From NCBI GenBank assembly GCA_932294295.1, contig OW028576.1, forward strand, positions 42,368,747-42,432,746: 64,000 nt of DNA, read 5' to 3'. The notes beneath the pieces are model-generated. The model ran no database searches, was not told where the DNA came from, and was given only the letters and a program-made list of their open reading frames with translations. This document shows, piece by piece, positions 48,170 to 59,779 of the stretch (the first letter of the stretch is position 1; each line of letters begins with the position of its first letter). The translations under genes and the position numbers were made by a program. This DNA is from Alitta virens. Taxonomy: Eukaryota > Annelida > Polychaeta > Phyllodocida > Nereididae.

Positions 48170-49340
48170 CTGTATAAAAAGAAAGAACAAAAAGCTGTAT
48201 GAGGAATAGGCTAAAGACGTGGAGTAACGGGTTGTATCAGATAAGCACAAAATATAAGTCTACTAAATTACTAATAAAAACAAGAAAGATCTCTCTAAAA
48301 AGAGACTAGTATCAGAAGAGGCAAATTTATTTAAGAAAAAAAAAATCCTATTGCAGTGACTTACACTCATAAACAGAACCTAAATTATACTTGTAAATCC
48401 ATTCAGGGATGTTTTGCACAAACCTAATATTTTCTTTAAAAAAAAAGGATTATCCCCATCTGGCAGCTGCTAAGATCCTCCTAGCATTTGGCCATTTTAT
48501 CATGCAGCCAATATGTATAACTCCAAATATGAACAAAAAAATCAATATGGAGATTTATTATGAGGGCCTTCAGCCAATGCTGATTGCCATGTATGTTTAT
48601 TGTTTTAACCATCATTATCAAAAAATTGACATCAATGTCAAATATCTCTATTTGTTCAATAATAATATTACCTGTGAGTTAGACCAACACAAATTTTTGT
48701 TATTGCTTGGGGGCTCCAGACAAAATCCTTATCCCCCAGACAATACAACTTGAAGGCTAACTGCAATACAAAAGACAGGAACTACAAATTGCAATTGAAT
48801 ATACTGTCACATACATGACAATTAAATTAACTAAATTTTAAAATCTGACGTTAAATTTAGCTCAGCTAAGGATTTCCCCCAAATAATGATGACGTCATTG
48901 CCGTGCAAGGTTGCTTCATACACTATAAAGGTATCTATGTATAGAACAGAACTGTTACTCGAGAAAATACCTATAGATTGAGTCTCCTGATACAATACAA
49001 AAATGTACCAGAATAAATGTCATGTCAGGTCAATCTGGTCTGCTGTCTGGGTTTATTGTGTATTGTTTATTGAATACAGCCACTCTTCCCAAAGGCTTAA
49101 TGGCATGCCGCTATACGGAAAGAGTGCAATTAAAAATGAATTATATGTGGAAGAAATGTAATCGAAAGAAATTTGTGTAAATTAAAAAAATTATGACAAG
49201 TAATTTTTGATTTGTAGGCTATTAAATTTGCATGAGGTATATCGCATTCCTCAATATAATGTAACCGTATTGTGGATGAGATTTAGTACGATTCAAAATA
49301 ATTGTACAATTGATTCAAGTTACTTTAAGTTTGCCATATT
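48170..49340. other. Gene-free stretch (intron of the zinc-finger locus)
   Basis: No supported coding sequence. The segment near 48725-48840 repeats sequence from 45356-45420, pointing to an old dispersed element. A GTATTGTTTATTGAATACAG inverted repeat lies near 49060. Confidence 0.45.
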
Positions 49341-49344
49341 TCCC

Positions 49345-49491
49345 CAGTCTTCCCGAAGTTCAACGGTCCTTCGCCGGACCGATTGTCGAAATGAGCCCAT
49401 GTCTTTATGAACTATCATAATAAAATATGTTGTCGTTGGCCGGACCGAATGAAATTTGACCGGTCAGGTCCATCAGACTTCGGGAAGACTG
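49345..49491. mobile_element. Short palindromic MITE
   Basis: Perfect 15-bp terminal inverted repeats CAGTCTTCCCGAAGT / ACTTCGGGAAGACTG, and inner inverted pieces (GGTCCTTCGCCGGACC / GGCCGGACCGAA). Total about 147 bp. TTCCCC-containing flanks on both sides suggest a target duplication. It could fold into a long hairpin. Confidence 0.85.
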
Positions 49492-49929
49492 TTCCCCATC
49501 ATCAATTATGCTGCTTCTCTGTGAATAATCATTGGATAGATGGGAAACTTGAAATTAATTGGTACAGAGAGGGTTATTATGGGTTAGAAAGTTGGGGTTT
49601 GACCTTATATAACATTTCCTACCATTTTGTGCTGCTTCTAGGAAAAAAAAAAGGATTTATTATTTATCCCAATTTGTATTAGAACTACTATTCAAAATTG
49701 AATAATTACTCCATACTGTTTCCAAGTCTATGAAATCTGCTGTATGTGTTATGATTACAATATATTCAATTATTCAGATGTTGACAATCATTTGTACAAT
49801 TAACCAACTCATGGATGGAAATTGTCTCAATAAATTTTATTATTATTCAAGAAAAGTATAATTTGTATTTTGGTTATATCCCTCTAAGATCAATATAGAA
49901 GGTATCATGGTGGAATATAAATAATTGTT

Positions 49930-50510
49930 ATACTCCTAGGAGGAGGGAGTCAACTGACATTTTTGTTGGTCAGGGTTGACAGATTTAAATCATGTTTTAA
50001 ATCAAAGCAAAACAAAAAGATAACAAAAACCAAAAAAAAACATTTTTACGACCCAAAACATAATTTATTTGAATACAACAAAGTTCTGTTCATTTTTAGA
50101 GCACAGTTCAGTAAGTTTAAGAAGGGATGCTGGAAAAATGATATCAAACTTGGCTCATGCTAGACAGCACTTGACAATGAGTCCTAATAGCATCATAACA
50201 AAAAATCTGATTAAATAAAAACAAATCTGATTTTTATTCTTATTTTTTTTAATCATGATTTTTACCAACCCTGATTATTAGGGATAGGCCTATAAGCAAC
50301 AAAAATGTCAGCTACTCCCGACTGTGAGGGATACAACTAACTCATACTCCATGAAACATATTTACTACTTCGTTTATTCGTTCGATTAGTTTAACTGTGC
50401 TCATTATGCAAGGAAAGTACTGTTTGCATTTAGCAGGGAGCTAACATTTTCGCTGGTTATATTCCTGTAAGAGCAATATAGAAAGTATCATAGTGGAGTA
50501 TCAATGAAGC
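49930..50510. repeat. Dispersed repeat R3 copy interrupted by a MITE
   Basis: Outer parts match repeat R3 (AGGAGGGAGTCAACTGACAT at the left; CCCGACTGTGAGGGATACAA and TTAGCAGGGAGCTAACATTT at the right). Confidence 0.6.
49965..50276. mobile_element. MITE with CAGGGTTG ends
   Basis: Terminal inverted repeats CAGGGTTGAC / ACCAACCCTG and subterminal AAATCATG / CATGATTTTT, about 310 bp. It is inserted in repeat R3. The open frame inside is low complexity (Lys-rich) and not a gene. No clean target duplication is seen. Confidence 0.65.
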
Positions 50511-50514
50511 ACTC

Positions 50515-52440
50515 TGCTGGAAATGTTGCTCAATTGCTCACAATTTCAATCGTTAAATGTTGAAGCATGTAAATTCCATACAATTTACTGTCACCCAATA
50601 CGGAAAAATTACACGTATTGATCATTCTTTAATTGATGAGAAAAGAGTGCTCAGTATTTATATCGATCTAAATATATACTCAAACAAACGACATCTTCAA
50701 CTGAAAAAATTGTTAAGTGCCAGTAAAAGCCAAAATGGCGGAATGCTTCGATTTAAATAATTATGACAATTGCAAAGTGAGAAAGTATTCTCTCAGTCAG
50801 ACTGACCATCGATCCTTTTACTAAAAAAAAAACAAAAATTATTAACTATACTACAACATGGTTTGCTATTTGTGGGCACACCCTTTACAGTTAAATAAAT
50901 AAAAAATATGAAAATAGGCTGCGCTGCAGCAAAACCCTCAGCGAATGCCCACCAAAAAGCATTATAAAGATTGATCAAGAAAACCTTGAAAACGTCTGTG
51001 ACATATGTAGTCGAGCATCTAGACATTTTACTTAATTTATACGTAATTCTTTTTCCTCCCTAAGGAAATTACAATGTCATAATTATAAAAAAATTCCCAA
51101 TCAACAGGAAGCAAACAGGGCATACTCAGAAAGATAGTGCAAAAGGATCTTTGTAAATCTTCCATGCCATGGTCCAGGTTCAAATCTACTATCAATAAAC
51201 CTGCAGGCAATCATCATCCCCATATGGCAGACACCATTAGTAAACAGTACATATTAATTACTAATATCTTCCATAAATAATAAATCTGTTCAAAACAGTG
51301 TTTAACATTAAATTTTTATTGCAACAATAATATATTTTTTTTAGTAAAATACTCTCTTTGACACCTTTCACCACAATATACATATTTTCAATATATATAT
51401 ATTTAAAATCTTAAGTCCTACATAACAGTATATAATGCCTTTCCAAAAGGCTGATAAACGTCCTAAATGTACTATGTACAATTGAACTGTCCATAAACAT
51501 ACATGTATATTATTCATATTTACACGTATAAAGTAAGTTATATCCATATGTATGAAGATATTCACCAAGAAGTGAGGATTAAAAAGTACATTTATTCTAC
51601 TTAAAGCACTCCATGTATACATAACAACAATAAAAGAAGAGTTTACTACCTGAATAGTAAGAACAATAGATTTGATCCTCAATCTACCAAGACAACTTGG
51701 TAAGAAATTAATATATCTTCTACAACTACCTCTTACTTTAAGAAGTCATACTCAGCAATACATGAACTACAAAACCAATAATTGTTATAAAAAACGTTAA
51801 CAATCCCCTCTGAGGGTAAAATTGGCTATTAGTAAGAATAAAACAATGTTCATCACATCAATGTTATTTGGATACATTTACATGAGTTAAAAATATACCC
51901 CTATCAGTGGGGTCATCTGATGGAATCATCCAAAGAATTATCACACAAATATTGCACATCAATAACATGTAAGTGACAGTCCCATCTAAAGTATTGTAAT
52001 ATAACCTGTTACTGTCTGAGGTGGAGAAGTGATCCAGTGCAATGCTGTTTGTGTATTATGCATGACATACCATGCAGCCAGTATTCCCCAATTGGGAATT
52101 AAACAATAAACATACTGTAGTAAAACAATGCTTGATGTCTGAGGTCAGTTACGAACAGAATTAGGCTTTCTGTTATCAACAGCAAAGAGTGGAAATAGTA
52201 AGAGGGGATACTCATATTTTTATAAGCCATGTCAGGGTTGTGTATGAGCGATAATAAGCGTGCTTAACAATAATTTAAAACACTGACCGGGGACATTAAT
52301 AATAAATTTCAAAATGTGATTCCCATATAAATTAGTAAAATTAATTATTAGACTTTCATTTCTGGTTTTATATGGCCAAGTCCTTTCATTGTTTAGATAT
52401 GCGGGTTTGTCATATTGCTCTGTAATCAACAGAGCGTGAC
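50515..52440. other. Gene-free stretch
   Basis: AT-rich. Two minus-strand frames at 50.8-51.0 and 51.4-51.7 kb are hydrophobic but lack family features or splice signals; I do not call them. Confidence 0.4.
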
Positions 52441-52764
52441 AATTTGTGACGTGGCTGATGCACTGAGCTCATAAGATGTAAGACTCTCCAGAAGAACAAG
52501 AAACCGAGTTAACTAAACCAACTGCAAGTTTGTCAACACCATCTAACACCATAGACATCCCAGAAAACCTGGAAAGACAGCCAGAGGCATACTGATCACC
52601 ATACCACCAAACGGCCACTTTGGTGGCCTTGAGTTTCGATTTTGACATTATCAAGGTTGTTACTTTTAAAAAACTCGATATTTATGGGAGCTGGTCAATA
52701 ATTTTCGAGCAGCAGTGCTGCCGAGTGATAATCGAGTATTTGCTCGCTCGACACAGGCCTAATC

Positions 52765-53145
52765 ACCAGCATGGAATCCTCACACCAAGAACATCAACAA
52801 ACTAGAACAAGTAAACCTTAGAGCAGCCAGATTTGTGTTAAATAATTACATCAACTCAGGACTAACTCACCAGATTATTCAAGAACTGAAATGGCCGAGC
52901 CTCCGACACCGCAGAACCCTAAGCGACATAACTACCTTCTACAAAATAAGACAGCAGTACTTCAAGACAGCACCCCCATCATCAGTCAAGCTGTCACCAT
53001 CCAATCTTAATAGATATCTTCATACACACAATAAGATTATGGAACTCACTGCCACTTAACATCATCCAGTCTCCCAGCCCAGATGCCTTCTCAGCAGGAG
53101 TCATACAACACATACTGCCAAAGACATGCCTTGCAAACTAGATGA
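52765..53145 (+). pseudogene. LINE ORF2 C-terminal fragment (CR1/L2-like)
   Basis: Reads INKLEQVNLRAARFVLNNYI, then IQELKWPSLRHRRTLSDITT, then (after a frame change near 53030) LWNSLPLNIIQSPSPDAFS and a stop after KTCLAN. These are the conserved post-RT blocks (RAARFV, LxWPSLxxRR, LWNSLPxxIxxSPSxxxF) of CR1/L2-type LINEs. The RT core itself is missing. The preceding 52450-52760 may be more of the same element, but no motif is readable. Confidence 0.75.
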
Positions 53146-53149
53146 TTTT

Positions 53150-53850
53150 TATGTTTTTAACATGTATCAGCACAGATTTTATTGTATATAGACTTGTCCA
53201 CGTATGCACCAGATGTCGCCACACCATTGCGAAGCCCAGGACAGCCTTGGGCCCATTAGGGTTTTGAAGATTGAACGGCCTTGTGCCCATTAGGGTTTTG
53301 AAGATCCAATTAGAAAATTGTGCAGTTGGGCCTTGGTAAAAAATTGGGTCTTGCCTCGGCCCTGATCAAAGTGAAAGGAAAAAAGGTCCCTTATATTTAT
53401 AACCTCTAAACTAATATAAAATATTCTTTGGTTAGTAATCCATTTGGTTATTGTCAAATTATTGGCTCCATTTGTAGAATTCAGCTCCTTAAATCGACAC
53501 AGTCATCATCCATTGTGTATTTTCTTTGTTCAGTCTTTGCGAAACATTTTCGCAGCATGTGATATTTTATACAGACTTCTAGTTTGGCAAAAAACAGCTA
53601 AATATTTTTCCACATGGCAAGAGAAACCTAGAAATGGCCATTAACAAAGTCTTGTGTAGTTGGTAAAAATTCCATACAATTACTAGGAGACATACATATA
53701 TATTTACACAACTTTAAGGTAGCAACATAACATTATTTTTTTTCCTAAAATGTACCAATGTGTTGCACAAAATGAATGTCACATATTATTTTGCTTAATT
53801 GCTGAACTCAGTTATGATGTAAGATATCTAGTAAAGCTTTGCATTAAGTA
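53150..53850. other. Gene-free stretch
   Basis: Possible 3' UTR of the LINE fragment up to about 53200, including a duplicated CCCATTAGGGTTTTGAAGAT at 53250 and 53287. No gene. Confidence 0.5.
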
Positions 53851-54870
53851 AAGCTTGCATCATCAAAGTTGTTTTATTTGTTCGATTGCACTACACCACC
53901 CTTAGCTCCTTGTAAAATCCAGCTTGGCACTATAGCTAGAATTGAACTGCAGGGATGATGTACTTAAAATCAGTAATGATGTTTGAAGGGTCCTAGTTGA
54001 CCATATATCACAAGCGTTGTTTGTTCTGTTTAATTGCTTTGCACAGATTTTAGCCCGGTGGTGTTAAGTTTAACTGTGTACTCAGTTAAAATGTCGAAGG
54101 GACCTCACTCGATTGCACTAGAATTACATCAGTTTATTTCAATCAACTGCTAAACTCAGTAATAATATTTAAAAGGGTCCTATAGGATATATATATATCA
54201 TAAGAGTTGTTTGTTTTGTTTAATTGCTAAGCACATATTTTTAGCCTAGTGGTGTTATGTGTAATTCTTATACTCTGTTAGAACATCTGATTCCACTGGA
54301 TTGCACTAGAATTTCTTCAGTTTATTTCAGTTAACTGCTAATCTCATTAATGATGTAACTGTCCTTCAGGACGATATCTCACAATAGTTGTTTGTTTTGT
54401 TTAATTGCTTAGCACAGATTGTGGTGTTGTATGTAATTGATAAACTCAGTTAAAACATGGAAATGATCCCACTCACTTGTGCCAATAATAGAATCATATC
54501 TCATATGTTTTGTTTTGTTTGATTACCAAGCAAATTATCAAAAAGCATTTAATCTCATGGCGTTAATAAAGTTTAATTGCTGTACTCAGTTAAGATAAAT
54601 TCTGTTTTTTGTCCAGCAGCTAAAGTCAGTGGTGATGTTGGGAGGGACTATACTCAGTTAAAACATGGGAAGGATCCCGTTTACTTGTGCCATTAATTAT
54701 ATCTTATACGTTTTGTTTGATTGCTAAGTTGCTTTAGCAAATTATCAAACAGCATTTAGTCTCATGGCGTTAAGTTTCTTTGCTGTACTCAGTTAAGATT
54801 ACTTCTGTTTGTTCAGCAGCTAAAGTCAGTATTGCTGTTGGGAGGGACTATACTCAGTTAAAACATAGGA
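53850..54870. repeat. About 200-bp degenerate tandem repeat including a zinc-finger exon tail
   Basis: Five or so diverged units share GTTTGTTTTGTTTAATTGCT, TGTACTCAGTTAAAA and GGGAGGGACTATACTCAGTT. The last unit contains the coding end of cassette E (positions 54826-54880), and the unit before it (54610-54700) carries a diverged non-coding copy of that same tail, 200 bp away. Confidence 0.8.
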
Positions 54871-55115
54871 GGGATCCCATGGAATTGTGCCGTGTTTTCG
54901 CGTGAAGTGATCTTTGACATGTCCCTTCCTCGCCGATCGTTTCCCACAAAGTTTACAAACAAACGGCTTCTCTCCCGAATGCGTTCGCCTATGTTGTAAC
55001 AATCCAGTTCTGGTCGTTATAATCTTTCCGCATTCTCTACACATGTACATCATCCGTCCCATGCTATCGATAAATTTTTCGTCGAAGCACAACTCCGGAC
55101 CTCTTCTGCTTTTAC
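54826..55115 (-). CDS. Terminal exon with paired C2H2 zinc fingers (cassette E)
   Basis: Acceptor TTTTTGCTTGCCAG, then GT completing a split codon (phase 1). A basic lead (KSRRGPE) is followed by finger 1 ([20 protein letters not shown], then His), the linker SGEKP, finger 2 ([20 protein letters not shown], then His) and a tail [19 protein letters not shown]. The IPW after the last His is shared with cassette D. The last codons sit inside the adjoining tandem repeat. Internal ATGs are within the frame but follow the acceptor. Confidence 0.85.
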
Positions 55116-55119
55116 CTGG

Positions 55120-55785
55120 CAAGCAAAAAGAATCCAGTTAAAGTCAACGTACTTTCAATTTAGTCTCTTAAATTTAATAAATTTATTTACTGCTTACACC
55201 ACTATTTAAAAATGTTGTAACTTTTTATTCGTCCTGTAACTCAAACATATCGGTGAAAATATTTTGTTTTGCCCTTTTGAGTTGTTTGGGTAGTTAGTCT
55301 GGTTACTCATCCTATCTACAGTCTACACTAATCTGATTGTTCATAATGGTGAAATACAGCTGTTGCCAAAAGTTTTGCGCTTGCTGTAGCTGGTGCCTAT
55401 GGTGGTCTTTTGACCTTGAAGATTATATTACCCTTGGCTGTGTATATAACCGAGGATATCGCAGTGATGGTACATCTGACATATTGTCTCTCCCTTTTCT
55501 CTCTGTCTGCCTATCGATTACACTAACAGAAATAATAACTTTAGGTCTATTGATAACTCATGGAACTACAGGTAATATACCTTAGAGGAAGACATTGAAC
55601 AAGCTCAAAAATGGTTAACTTTGACCTTTTTGAGGTTATAAGGGTCAAACTCATCCAGAATGGCTCTTTACTCCACTACTGCAAGCTAAAAGTGTGGATG
55701 AATTATATATTGGCTAGGCTATTGTGAAGATATATTTTCAAGAAAATAAATAACTAACTAGCTATAGTCTTGCTGAAAGTCCCTA
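55120..55785. other. Intron sequence, no exon seen
   Basis: No supported coding sequence between cassette E and a SINE fragment. Confidence 0.45.
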
Positions 55786-55786
55786 G

Positions 55787-55965
55787 ATTGATTCCCAGCC
55801 CTGGCACTCTTCAAGAGGTACATCCCAGCTCGATGTCCATTGCATGAGACGTTAAATTGCAGGTGCCTTTTATTAATGGAGTGGACTCCAAGATTATTTC
55901 ACCATTACGTCTGCCTCACAGTTGGTCTTCAAGCTGGTAAGCTTCAGACCAGTAGCATTAAAACA
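55787..55965 (+). mobile_element. SINE family 2, internal part
   Basis: CCCTGGCACTCTTCAAG, then CATTGCATGAGACGTTAAAT, then ATTACGTCTGCCTCACAG. It lacks part of the body (the AAAAGACCCC block). Confidence 0.65.
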
Positions 55966-56754
55966 TAGACATAAACTATGATGTTTGATAACTTACAAAT
56001 AATTCTAATGAACGTTCCTAGGTGCTACAACTGGTCTTGAACAGTTGCATCATGAAGTGGCAGATAAAATACAGATTTGTCAGTTTCATTAGTCTAAATC
56101 TATGTGTTGAATGCCCTGTAGTAGCACCAGGAACACATGAGGGGTAACTTTTTTAATTGCATCTCATAGCCAGGTCAGAAGCTCAGGTCATGTAAATATG
56201 ACACGAGGTATGTGTCCAAATGATAACATGCAACGAGATCAAAGTGCACTTTTTAGTGAAAAACTTTAATAAACTTATATACAAAATTCAGCGAACACAT
56301 TAACAAATAATTCTTCTACTATCCAACAGTAACTATCATCATGTTTGCAATTATTTGTCATAATATGAGACTGATCAAAATCAGTTTCATCTCTATATAT
56401 GTGTGCCAAGGGTAGTAGCCAGAGTCTGCCAGACGCAATTTTTTATTGAGGTCCAATCAGACAGTTTTGCCTTGTGGGTTTCATGTCTCTTTAATAGTAT
56501 ATTTGTTTTAAAAAATCGGCAATAATAAAACGCACATAAAAGAAACTCCACTCTGAGCAAAAAAAAGTGACCTCCTAGCTGGCTGCAGACTTGAACGTGC
56601 GAAGGACCTGTTCTTATTTCCTTTTTTGTGAAAATATTATCAGTAAAATGCCTTTGGAATGACAATTCCAATAGTAAAATGTACTGATTTCATGCATCAT
56701 ATAAAATATATGAGTTTTTCTCCAATCAAGACAATATATACTGATAACTGACTG

Positions 56755-57350
56755 TTCATATATCCTCTTGAGTAACATATCAAAGATGACTAATTAAAGT
56801 GGCCTTGAATTAAAAACTAAAACAGTTGCTATCTTTGAGCTATATATTCCTTTATATTACTATTATAAAATCCAATCAATAAAATAGGCCCACCCAAAAC
56901 TGACTGAACATAATTATTATGCCTATGGCCATTATCAAACATTCTTCATGCCTGATAAACTCCCAATGGAAACATTTACACAATTAATTTAATATCTTTA
57001 GTTTTTATGCATTATTTTGAAAGCACTATTCTGCGATTTAGTCAAATAGCTGCTCACTGCCCACATTTTTCTTTTAATAAGAACCCAGAACTCAGAACAA
57101 TTTATTCAATAAACATAGGTAGTGCATTGCAGATGATTCTTTAAATTCCTTTTGATTGAGAAAAATCGAATGGCAAATTGAACACAAATGGTTAACTTCG
57201 GTTTTTACACATCTTGTCAAGTTTATTGCAAATCCGATAATATACCCTTAGATGACTGTTCACGAATCCTTTTTTATGAACATTTCAGATATTATTCTTC
57301 AAAGACATTATTAGAAAATTCTTAAAATTGCAAATTGAACAGAAGTTCTA
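56755..57350 (-). pseudogene. Decayed zinc-finger exon relics (at least three)
   Basis: Segments near 56770-56830, 57120-57200 and 57265-57350 match the finger-2 region of cassette F base by base: compare GGCAAATTGAACACAA at 57174 and TTGCAAATTGAACAGAAG at 57329 with GGCAAATTGAACACAAG in cassette F, and ATATCAAAGATGACTAATTAA at 56779 with ATATCGAAGATGACTTCTTA. Frames are broken by stops and indels. They show that cassette F has been duplicated repeatedly and the copies lost. Confidence 0.65.
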
Positions 57351-57547
57351 AAAGAAGCTAAATTTAATCACCCGTATCCTTAAATCCGATCGATGTGTCC
57401 TCTATGAACATCCAATCAATATACCCAAAATTTATGGTAGTGTATAAGCATTTGTTTTACTAACAGGAGGGCCTTTTGGAAGATAAGCGTTACACTTAAT
57501 AGGTTTTACCCTAAAAAAAATAAAGTTTATCTATCTATGGTTGACGG

Positions 57548-57768
57548 TTATACATCCATTTTATGAACATATCGAAGATGACTTCTTAAAGTTCCTTTGA
57601 CTGAAAAACTTCTACGGCAAATTGAACACAAGAATGGCTTCTCTCCGGTGTGTGTCCTCATGTGGTTAGTAAGATGATTTGGTCGTGTGAAAGAATGATG
57701 ACACAACTGGCACTGATATCGCTTGCTCCCCCTTGTACCTCGCTCGTTTAGTGGCTCCGGTTCATTTC
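57548..57768 (-). CDS. Terminal exon with paired C2H2 zinc fingers (cassette F)
   Basis: Acceptor CTTTATTTTCTGCAG, then GA completing a split codon (phase 1), then 73 codons with the TAA. The lead is short (EPLNERGTRGSKR). Finger 1 is CQLCHHSFTRPNHLTNHMRT with a following His, the linker is TGEKP, and finger 2 is CSICRRSFSVKGTLRSHLRY with a following His, ending VHKMDV. The exon is short and without an in-frame start, so ORF scans for ATG-initiated frames miss it. The C-terminal VHKMDV resembles VHKIDME of cassette H. Confidence 0.85.
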
Positions 57769-57835
57769 CTGCAGAAAATAAAGATACCTCTTTGTAGCCA
57801 GTGAATATGCTATATTTATTTATTTATTTCAGTAG

Positions 57836-58157
57836 GAAAAAGTGCAGTATAGCGGACCCAGATTTATGACCATATTTAACGAGCCTCATTGCCAGGCCTA
57901 TGATGTAAAAATGCTTGAAATCTATGTATGACGTCACAAACTAATGTAGTTATGATGGCAGTTTCATCTTCACGATAAAGAAAGCGTTTATTTTTGCTTT
58001 TTCTTGGGGCTCCCGCCCCAAACTCTCACTCATCTGCACCAAATGTTATTTTAATTGTGCTAGAACTTCAAACTTGTGAAATATTTTATAAAATTTAATT
58101 TTTAATGGGCGTCAAATATGGGCATAAATTTGGGTCCGCTATACTGTACTAAACCCT
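57836..58157. mobile_element. MITE family M1, copy 3
   Basis: Ends GGAAAAAGTGCAGTATAGCG and CTATACTGTACTAAACCC; the 8-bp TTTCAGTA lies immediately outside both ends. It is inserted about 70 bp upstream (in gene terms) of the acceptor of cassette F, on the intron side. Confidence 0.92.
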
Positions 58158-58529
58158 TTCAGTATATAAATATATCAAATGTAACTTTTTACAAAAGGAT
58201 CGATTCCAACTAGACGACTGGTCCCTCTTCACCACGATTCGAGGTAAACAAGTGTACTTAGTCCTTGACAAATCAATCTACAAATTTTTCTTAATTTATT
58301 CTGTTCATAGCCACAAAGGTAAAATAAAATTTACTATCACATGCGCAGTTCATTTGGGGGTCCCAAGGTTAGTCATGAAATTCACTGTTGTTCAGCATGA
58401 CATTGAACCTCTTAATAAAAGTTCTGCCACTTTCAGTTCCATTACACGTAGAATCATTATTATAAAGCATGGACTATTGGCAAAGTTATTCGTAAAAGCT
58501 ATGTACATGTATGGGTGGAGAGTGTTCGT

Positions 58530-58813
58530 TTATCTATTCTTGTAGAAAGGTATCTTATGAACGTTAATACAGTGGTTTTTGAGATGCGCTTTCAGAGCGA
58601 ACGTTCTTCCGCAAATATCGCAACAAAATGGCTTCTCTCCAGTGTGAATTTTCATATGTCTTTGTAAATTGTAATTTCGTCCACAAATTTTCCCGCACAA
58701 ATTACAAACATGCTGTTTTCCGATTCTAGTACTTGTGTCTCCTCCTGGCGATTTTCTGGGCGAAACGCAGCCCCCTGGTGGATAGATCAGAAGCGATCCG
58801 AATGCAGGACCAC
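58530..58813 (-). CDS. Terminal exon with paired C2H2 zinc fingers (cassette G)
   Basis: Acceptor GGTCTCTCTTCAG, then GT completing a split codon (phase 1), 94 codons with the TAA. The lead contains YPPGGCVSPRKSPGG; finger 1 is CNLCGKICGRNYNLQRHMKI with a following His, the linker is TGEKP, and finger 2 is CDICGRTFALKAHLKNHCIN with a following VH, ending IPFYKNR. AATAAA on the minus strand about 245 bp downstream (58282) could end the transcript. There is no start codon before the fingers. The acceptor and first codons are nearly the same as in cassette I. Confidence 0.87.
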
Positions 58814-59355
58814 CTGAAGAGAGACCAAGAAATTCTTTGGTTTGAATGTTGCTAAAGGAATCGTTCGTTGATGGGTAATTGAATTTTCAATGTGGTCAAG
58901 ACTACAGGATCTGGTGCTAAAGGAGTAATGAGTTTAAAAAGTTCAACTTCTCTAAATGCAATGAATTCATGTGGCATATCATATTTTTGCTCTTTTAGGA
59001 ACCATTTTACTAACAAGGATTTTGCATAGCAAAGAAGACTTCATAGTTGCGTCAATGGTGGCCATCTTTTCCATGCTCTGTAGCGAGGTTGCTACCTTCC
59101 AGTGACAAGTTGAAGAAATAACCCGACACTATGCCTGAATTAAACGGATCCTTCTATTGTATTCCTCATCATGTTAAGGGTTCTCAGCATTTCATGAAAA
59201 CTAAATTCCCTGAAACTTCCACCCTCCATTCCTTGAAATATATATTGTTCCATACTGTTCACATTCAATGCCAAAACAGTAACACAACCAAAAGGCCAGT
59301 TTGACTGGTCAATTTCAGTGTCAATGTATCAATGCTACTGGTCAGAACCTTAGCC
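58814..59355. other. Intron sequence, no exon seen
   Basis: No further finger-coding segment could be read on the minus strand here. Confidence 0.45.
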
Positions 59356-59640
59356 AGCTTATATGACCATGCAAGAGAAGTAATGATGAGATAATAAGGC
59401 TGCATTAAGTCCACATATGTTATACGTTTACCCCATGGGTGGGGTCTTTTACTTGCCTAAGCATAGACACCGAGTACAAGGCACCTCCAATTTAACGCAA
59501 TCAACATCTAGCTAGGATGTAGTTCATGACAAGTGCTGAGGTTGGGATTCGAACCTTGGAGCTTCAGCAGAGCTGGTCAACAGCGTAGAATTGGTGAATG
59601 CCTTAAGCATTAGGCCAATCTGCTGCAATTCAACTTGCGC
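59355..59640 (-). mobile_element. SINE family 2, most complete copy
   Basis: Read on the minus strand: head GATTGGCCTAATGCTTAAGG (A box region) at the right, CAAGGTTCGAATCCCAAC (B box) near 59550, then the body CTCGGTGTCTATGCTTAGGC, AAAAGACCCCACCCATGGGG and TGGTCATATAAGCTGGC at the left. It shows that family 2 is tRNA-derived and about 285 bp long. Confidence 0.8.
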
Positions 59641-59689
59641 ATATGGTCTAAAGCACATTAATCACATTTCAATGTCATTGTCTCAATCT

Positions 59690-59775
59690 CAATGACTCAC
59701 TGCTTCTGGGTCTGAAGCTTAGTAAGGTTACATGACCAGCTGCCAGAGGCAGACGTAATGATATAATAAGGCATC
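59690..59775 (-). mobile_element. SINE family 2, 3' fragment
   Basis: GGTCTGAAGCTTAGTAAGGT, TGACCAGCTGCCAGAGGCAG and ACGTAATGATATAATAAGGC on the plus strand are the reverse complement of the family 2 end. Confidence 0.6.
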
Positions 59776-59779
59776 AAAC

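Noticed and set aside
49963..50163. Lys-rich plus-strand frame
   Set aside because: Lies inside a MITE with inverted ends; low complexity.
50793..51026. Hydrophobic minus-strand frame
   Set aside because: Membrane-like residues come from A/T-rich tracts; no splice signals or homologue recognised.
56393..56671. Possible extra finger exon (LLCAFYYC…LLKRHETH)
   Set aside because: The Cys spacing (four residues) with only eleven residues to the first His does not fit a C2H2 finger, and no acceptor or second finger is present. A relic is possible but not supportable.
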